From Caldilineae bacterium (lineage in GTDB: Bacteria > Chloroflexota > Anaerolineae > JAAEKA01), in assembly GCA_020634555.1 (NCBI GenBank), contig JACKBK010000001.1, positions 186,001 through 250,000 on the forward strand: a stretch of DNA of 64,000 nt, given 5' to 3'. The position numbers and the translations under genes are program-made. Under the pieces are notes generated by a model that searched no databases, had not been told where the DNA came from, and saw only the letters and a program-made list of their open reading frames with translations. This document shows, piece by piece, positions 61,101 to 64,000 of the stretch (position 1 is the stretch's first letter; each line of letters begins with the position of its first letter).

Positions 61101-62201
61101 CTCAAGACGGCCGCGCACGAGATGCCCGCGGTGCGCGCCAAGGTCGTGGACTTTGGCGCAGTGGACGATATCGTCCAGGCGGCGGCCGCGGTCCTGGCCG
61201 AAACTGGCGCTGCCGACGACCTGACGGAGGTCGGCTACCGCGATGGCATACGCACGATGATCGCTGTGCGCCAGGCGCCTGTCGACTCGCACCAGGTTGC
61301 AATACCGGCCATCGATGATGCGTCGGTGGTTTTGGTGACCGGCGGCGCGCGCGGCATCACCGCCAGCGTCGTACAGGAGCTGGCCGAGCGCTATCGGCCA
61401 ACCGTGATTTTGGCCGGACGTTCGCAGGCGCCTCCCGAGCAGGAGGCCGCGGAAACGGCGGGTCTAACTACGGCGCGCGAGATCAAGGCCGCATTGCTGA
61501 GCGGCATGAGCAACCAGGGCAAGCCAGCCGCGCTGGCCGAGGTCGAGGCGGCTTATCAGCGCTTGTTGCGCGAACGGGAGATGCGAGGCAATTTACGTCG
61601 CCTGCGCCGCACCGGCGCTCGGGTCGAGTATCATTCGCTGGATGTCCGCGACGAGGCCGCGTTTGCTGCGCTGATCAACAGCGTCTACGAGCGGTTTGGC
61701 CGTCTCGACGGTGTAATCCACGGCGCCGGTGTCATCGAAGACAAGCTGATCAAGGACAAGACGATCGACTCGCTCAGGCGGGTGGTGAGCACCAAGCTGG
61801 ACAGCGCGTTCGTGCTCAGCCGTATGTTGCGGCCGGAGTCGCTCAAGTTCCTGGTCTTTTTCTCGTCGGTGAGCGGTAGGTTCGGAAACCGCGGCCAGGG
61901 AGATTATGCCGCCGCCAATGAGGTGCTTAACAAGCTGGCGGTTCTGCTGGACCAAGACTGGCCCGGCCACGTGGTGTCCATCAACTGGGGGCCATGGGAT
62001 GCCGGCATGGTATCCGACGAGCTGCGCCGCCAGTTTCAGGAGCGCGGAGTCAGCCTGGTGCCCGTCGATGTAGGTTGTCAGCGGTTGGTGGAGGAGATCA
62101 ACGCCGGCCGGCCAGGCGAGGCCGAGGTGCTGATCTGCGGCGAGGACAACCAGGTAATGGCGCAATCGCATCAACGCACGGCGATAAAAAAGCAGATATG
62201 A
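55137..62201 (+). CDS. NMO-NMO-KS-AT-KR synthase, PfaD/PfaA-like, no carrier domain
   Basis: 2354-residue iterative-type synthase. Residues 1-220 and about 333-640 are two nitronate-monooxygenase/PfaD-type TIM-barrel regions: the first has VVKGHESGGFIGEETTF and YAHGGIGLHTAAACYAAGA, the second YPIVQGPMTRVSD, FEGRECGGHVGPRSSFVLW and ILFAGGVHDSLSALM. KS at about 702-1144 (VDAACGSSL, EAHGTGT, KSMIGHTK). AT at about 1265-1578 (GHSYGELVAL, CAFHS at the HAFH position, hence malonyl type). A Pro/Ala linker carries LMARFLQMQASVMSSYL (about 1725). A PfaA-type KR lies at about 1800-2300 (VTGGARGITA, FFSSVSGRFGNRGQGDYAAA). No DSL carrier motif is found anywhere. The ATG at 55137 is used; an upstream in-frame ATG at 55023 lacks homology. 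The stop overlaps the next start (ATGA). Confidence 0.88.
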   Translation: MSDKFQAIILTPVGQLEPSLAIAATRSGALGCLDLEFVADISDARQAANRLEQFARGPYGVKVSYRQADILEALSDGSLPRLEFVLLSAHGEVDSDGLQRAVAAAHTRGLRVLLQATDVFLAQLGESLGVDGVVVKGHESGGFIGEETTFVLLQRSLAQLSLPVYAHGGIGLHTAAACYAAGAAGFVLDAQLALAKESRLPEDVKNAVAAMDGSETVSLGAELGQAVRLYSRPHTTATRQLAEIATALDAGAQGDRQQAWLDAVESRIGWGGLAQQTWPLGQDAAFAGALAKRYHTVGGILQAYRDSIANHVEAAALGQPLDAGSPLAQSHGTRYPIVQGPMTRVSDTARFAFDVAEAGGLPFLALALMRKEQAMPVLEQTKQLLGDRPWGVGILGFVPAAIRSQQLEAISAAGPDFAIIAGGRPDQARTLEQQGIATYLHVPSPALLRLFLDDGAKRFIFEGRECGGHVGPRSSFVLWNAMIDALLAHFDLTGANPAEYHILFAGGVHDSLSALMVASLAGPLVERGVRLGVLMGTAYLFTHEAVTSGAITARYQQEAVQSSQTVLVESGVGHMTRCLPTPFVEAFAQRKRDLLQEGADSDHVRQELEDLNIGRLRMASKGINRNPDAHVQPDAPTYITLDEQEQYQQGMYMIGQVAGLRDGVCSLEELHQEVSVAGARRLDSLAATQQPVSTEEHTPPPARIAIIGISTVLPGAAELQTYWENILDKVDAITEIPAERFDWRRYYDPDKSARDKIYSRWGGFIDDVPLNPLDYGMPPNSIPSIEPMQLLMLEVVRSALQDAGYLDRPFARERTSVTMAVGGGLGDLGFNYGVRSYLPHFLSAGSQEVIDRLDDTLPEWTEDSFPGILLNVLAGRIANRFNFNGPNLVVDAACGSSLAALDIAIKDLQTQRTDVAIVGGADTVQSPFGFLAFSKTQALSPRGRCRPFDVQADGIAISEGLAVVVLKRLEDAERDGDRIYAVIQGVGASSDGRDRSLTAPRPLGQLLALQRAYGQAGFDPATLGLIEAHGTGTRLGDQVEAEALATLFQGSGLDRPTCAVGSVKSMIGHTKSTAGLAGMIKVALGLYHKVLPPTLVDTPNPDISLNGSPIYVNSEPRPWLRADDRTARRAGVSAFGFGGTNFHAALEEYRGDYLPRSASRHTWPEEIFVLRAADRDGLLAKIDRLAGWLEAGNAPPLRHLAYTMYRRAQVDRADASLTLTLVASSLVDLRQMLAMARSELLAGADLVLNPQGIYFAEEPLGLAGKVAFLYPGQGSQYPNMLADLVMQFPWLGEPFEHANRLAAGQLPRPLSEYVYPAPAHDAKMAKKQRAQLTDTRVAQSALGAAGLAVSRFLAEVGLQPDFVAGHSYGELVALCRAGVFDQDALQKISLARGRFMAEATGPDSGTMAAVIANQATVEEIVRELSDVTIANLNSPRQTVISGTTAAIERAVELFVQRGIQAKRIPVACAFHSPLVEPAQNRLAQLLETVEFNPPQTSVYSNTLGGPYPDDPAEIRAVLSQQLARPVRFTEEIKNLYAAGARIFVEAGPRSVLTGLVHQILGNLPHLAVSVDSGGRGLLDVQRALAQIIAIGTDIDLRVLFKGRDVREINLNAPYTDPARAAYGPTTWLVNGGRARRWLDVERGQPEPVVQPLDVSLAGARLAGPRATPNPAPPPKQPALAPAPGMPVGQLPAAPTRTATNMPSVAAPPVVHGNATVQVMVQTQQLMARFLQMQASVMSSYLDNAPEAPAPAPPDVPVAQPAAIPRHAEPLHAEPVVVLKRPPRPHINQPAAAPSPILRFTLTATDAPVIDATAGLAPGRAVLIAADAYGVAEQTAAMLREQGYDAVILHNRPARSANGNGVNGFNGNGRAAQPDNWHYAATLTDAADVESALAAVRREHQAIGSLLYLAALKPAQPFAELTLAGWQQSIEGDLVGFFNVLQGVQADLASAAAAGGSCLLAATQMGGDFAVGDGKASGFSPTQASIAGLLKTAAHEMPAVRAKVVDFGAVDDIVQAAAAVLAETGAADDLTEVGYRDGIRTMIAVRQAPVDSHQVAIPAIDDASVVLVTGGARGITASVVQELAERYRPTVILAGRSQAPPEQEAAETAGLTTAREIKAALLSGMSNQGKPAALAEVEAAYQRLLREREMRGNLRRLRRTGARVEYHSLDVRDEAAFAALINSVYERFGRLDGVIHGAGVIEDKLIKDKTIDSLRRVVSTKLDSAFVLSRMLRPESLKFLVFFSSVSGRFGNRGQGDYAAANEVLNKLAVLLDQDWPGHVVSINWGPWDAGMVSDELRRQFQERGVSLVPVDVGCQRLVEEINAGRPGEAEVLICGEDNQVMAQSHQRTAIKKQI

Positions 62202-64000
62202 CACAAGCAAACAACACAGAAGGCGCGGCGGTGACCGGCAGCGGGCAAGGCGTAGCGATTATCGGGATGTCCTGCATGTTTCCGGGCGCACGCGACCTGG
62301 ATGCGTTCTGGCAGAACATCGTTAGCAAGGTGGATGCAGTGACCGATCCGCCGCCGGAGGCATGGGACTCGGATATCTTCTACGATCCCGCCTCGAACGC
62401 CAACGACCGGGTCTACTGCAAAAAAGGTGGGTTTCTCGGCCCGCTGGCCGAGTTCAACCCGCTGGACTACGGGATCATGCCGATCGGTCTGGACGGCGGC
62501 GAGCCGGATCAGTGGCTGGGTTTGAAGTTGGCCTACGATGCGCTGGCCGATGCGCGCTATCTGGAGCGCTTGCGAGGTGACGAGACGCAGCGCCGCCGCA
62601 CCGCAGTGATCCTGGGCAAGGGAACCTATCTGAACCGCGGCAACCTCAACATGGTGCAGCACAGTCTGGTGGTAGACCAGACGCTTCAGGTATTGCAGTC
62701 GCTGCATCCTGAGTACGGCGAGGAGGCGCTGGCGCTGGTGCGCGCGGAGCTGAAACGCAAGCTGCCTCCGTTCGACGCGGCCAGCGCCCCCGGTTTGGTG
62801 CCCAACATCGCGGCCGGTCGCATTGCCAATCGCCTCGACCTGATGGGGCCGTCGTATACCGTGGACGCCGCCTGTGCTTCCTCGCTGATTGCAGTCGAGA
62901 TCGCTCTGCGCGACCTCCAGACCAACCACTGCGATTTGGCGTTGGTGGGCGGAGCGCAGGTGACGACGCCGATTCCGATCCTGACGCTGTTCTCGCAACT
63001 GGGTGCGCTCTCGCATCAGGAGCAGATCCGGCCTTTCGACTCGGCGGCTGACGGCACGATTCTGTCGGAAGGGATCGGCATGCTGGTACTGAAGCGCGAG
63101 GCCGATGCCCTGCGTGACGGAGACCGCATCTATGCTGTCATCAAGGGCGTTGGCTCCTCCAGCGATGGCCGCGCCATGAGTGTGCTCACGCCGCGGCTGG
63201 AGGGCGAGGTGCTGGCGTTGCGGCTGGCGTATGAGAACGCGGGCATCGACCCCACGACCGTCGGTCTGATCGAGGCCCACGGAACGGGAACCTTGGTGGG
63301 CGACGCGACCGAGATCGAAGCGTTGAGCGCCATCTTTGGCGAACGGGAGGGAGAAGTCCCTCACACGGCGCTGGGCACGGTCAAGTCGATGATCGGCCAT
63401 ACCATGCCGGCAGCCGGGGTTGCGGGGATCATCAAAACAGCGCTGGCGTTGCACAACAAGGTGTTGCCGCCGACCATCCACTGTGAAAATCCGAACCCAA
63501 AGCTGAAGCTTGAAGACTCGAATTTCTATCTGAACTCCGAAACCCGCCCCTGGATTCAAAGCCAAAAGACGCCGCGCCGCGCGGGTGTCAACGCTTTCGG
63601 TTTTGGCGGCGTCAACGCCCATGTCGTCCTGGAGGAAGCGCAGCCGCAGATAGCGGCAGACTCCACCAGCCACATGAACGAATGGGACAGCGAGGTGGTC
63701 ATCATCGCCGCAGCCGACCGCAACGAGCTATTGGAATCCGTTGCTGGGCTGGTTGACTATCTGGAGGGTGTACCCGATCTGGCTGACCCGGGTTTCAGTC
63801 TGCTGGACCTCGCGTGGACGATCAATCAGGGTGCGGATGGACAGCCTTGCCGATTGGCGGTGGTGGCAACCTCGGTGGTTGACCTGCGCGACAAGCTGGT
63901 TCAAGCGGCTGAGCGGCTGCAGAAACCTAAAACCCGCCGCATCAAGGATGTACGCGGTATTTACTTCTTCGAAGAGCCGTTCTATCCGCAGGGCAAGCTG
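62198..64000 (+). CDS. PfaA/PfaC-like KS-AT synthase (3' partial)
   Basis: The first 601 codons of a further synthase, open to the window end. It begins MTQANNTEGAAVTG, then a KS domain of about residues 18-480: IIGMSCMFPGARDLDAFWQ, active-site Cys in YTVDAACASSLIAVEI (about residue 225), His residues in EAHGTGTLVGD and VKSMIGHTMPAAG, and AFGFGGVNAHVVLEE. After it comes the KS-AT linker (AAADRNELLESVAGLVDYL ... IYFFEEPFYPQGK), parallel to that in the preceding protein just before its AT, so an AT domain should follow. The start overlaps the previous stop by 4 bp, indicating a coupled operon. Carrier domains missing from the preceding protein may be encoded here, beyond the window. Confidence 0.88.
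   Translation, partial: MTQANNTEGAAVTGSGQGVAIIGMSCMFPGARDLDAFWQNIVSKVDAVTDPPPEAWDSDIFYDPASNANDRVYCKKGGFLGPLAEFNPLDYGIMPIGLDGGEPDQWLGLKLAYDALADARYLERLRGDETQRRRTAVILGKGTYLNRGNLNMVQHSLVVDQTLQVLQSLHPEYGEEALALVRAELKRKLPPFDAASAPGLVPNIAAGRIANRLDLMGPSYTVDAACASSLIAVEIALRDLQTNHCDLALVGGAQVTTPIPILTLFSQLGALSHQEQIRPFDSAADGTILSEGIGMLVLKREADALRDGDRIYAVIKGVGSSSDGRAMSVLTPRLEGEVLALRLAYENAGIDPTTVGLIEAHGTGTLVGDATEIEALSAIFGEREGEVPHTALGTVKSMIGHTMPAAGVAGIIKTALALHNKVLPPTIHCENPNPKLKLEDSNFYLNSETRPWIQSQKTPRRAGVNAFGFGGVNAHVVLEEAQPQIAADSTSHMNEWDSEVVIIAAADRNELLESVAGLVDYLEGVPDLADPGFSLLDLAWTINQGADGQPCRLAVVATSVVDLRDKLVQAAERLQKPKTRRIKDVRGIYFFEEPFYPQGKL

Noticed and set aside
1..64000. tRNA, rRNA, riboswitch or CRISPR features
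   Set aside because: None recognised on reading; the repeats present are heptamer arrays and palindromic elements without spacer structure.

Overview
The window is a high-GC bacterial chromosome segment. It most resembles a member of the Chloroflexota (Anaerolineae/Caldilineae-like). The reasons are lipoproteins with long Thr-Pro/Thr-Arg linkers, a CHAT-STAND protein, a diheme peroxidase lipoprotein, heptameric tandem repeats and GCGGGAATGACGGGT-type dispersed repeats. This placement is inference; no rRNA or marker gene is present. I recognised no tRNA, rRNA or CRISPR array.

Layout. (1) 1-10.6 kb: a MacB-like efflux operon (FtsX permease, HlyD adaptor, ATPase), a DUF1294 membrane protein, mannose-6-phosphate isomerase, an MFS exporter, a diheme cytochrome c peroxidase lipoprotein, a bidirectional terminator, and a secreted copper-amine-oxidase-like protein that has lost its copper ligands. 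(2) 10.9-15 kb, minus strand: photolyase, two small membrane proteins, an atypical SDR and an N5-glutamine-type methyltransferase. (3) 15-22 kb, minus strand: three B12-binding-type radical SAM genes, a flavin/F420 (PPOX) protein, a SAM methyltransferase and a nucleotidyltransferase. Every gene from 15.0 to 20.3 kb carries small deletions that break frame, while the flanks are clean. (4) 22.7-35 kb: polysaccharide deacetylase, tandem-GNAT protein, HAD phosphatase, DUF1579 protein, a two-gene operon of a CHAT-zinc ribbon-STAND-membrane protein and a FecR/CARDB-like lipoprotein, a TipA-type MerR regulator with its own 19-bp-spacer promoter, and acetyl-CoA synthetase.

(5) 34.8-37.5 kb: a RiPP-like locus. 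An HPr-kinase-like gene diverges from a 22-codon peptide with a lasso-leader pattern and a strong ribosome site. The peptide lies inside a 347-bp segment bounded by 31-bp inverted repeats and is followed by an NTP_transf_5 nucleotidyltransferase. Lasso cyclase and protease genes are absent. (6) 37.5-45.9 kb: glycan/lipid-type genes (two GT2 glycosyltransferases, a UDP-galactopyranose-mutase/HemY-like flavoprotein, a DUF5693 protein). They are interrupted by a lower-GC type II restriction-modification module whose methyltransferase is translationally coupled to a Phd/YefM-like regulator.

(7) 45.9-64 kb: a large lipid/polyketide synthase locus. The first protein is FAAL-ACP-KS-AT-KR-ACP-TE followed by a degenerate ACP-TE copy; its first TE has a Cys nucleophile and its second has Gly at that position. 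The second is NMO-NMO-KS-AT-KR with no carrier domain, resembling PUFA-synthase subunits PfaD and PfaA fused. The third starts with another PfaA-like KS and runs off the window. Together they suggest activation of a free fatty acid, extension to a beta-hydroxyacyl chain, and an iterative PUFA-like or glycolipid-like assembly.
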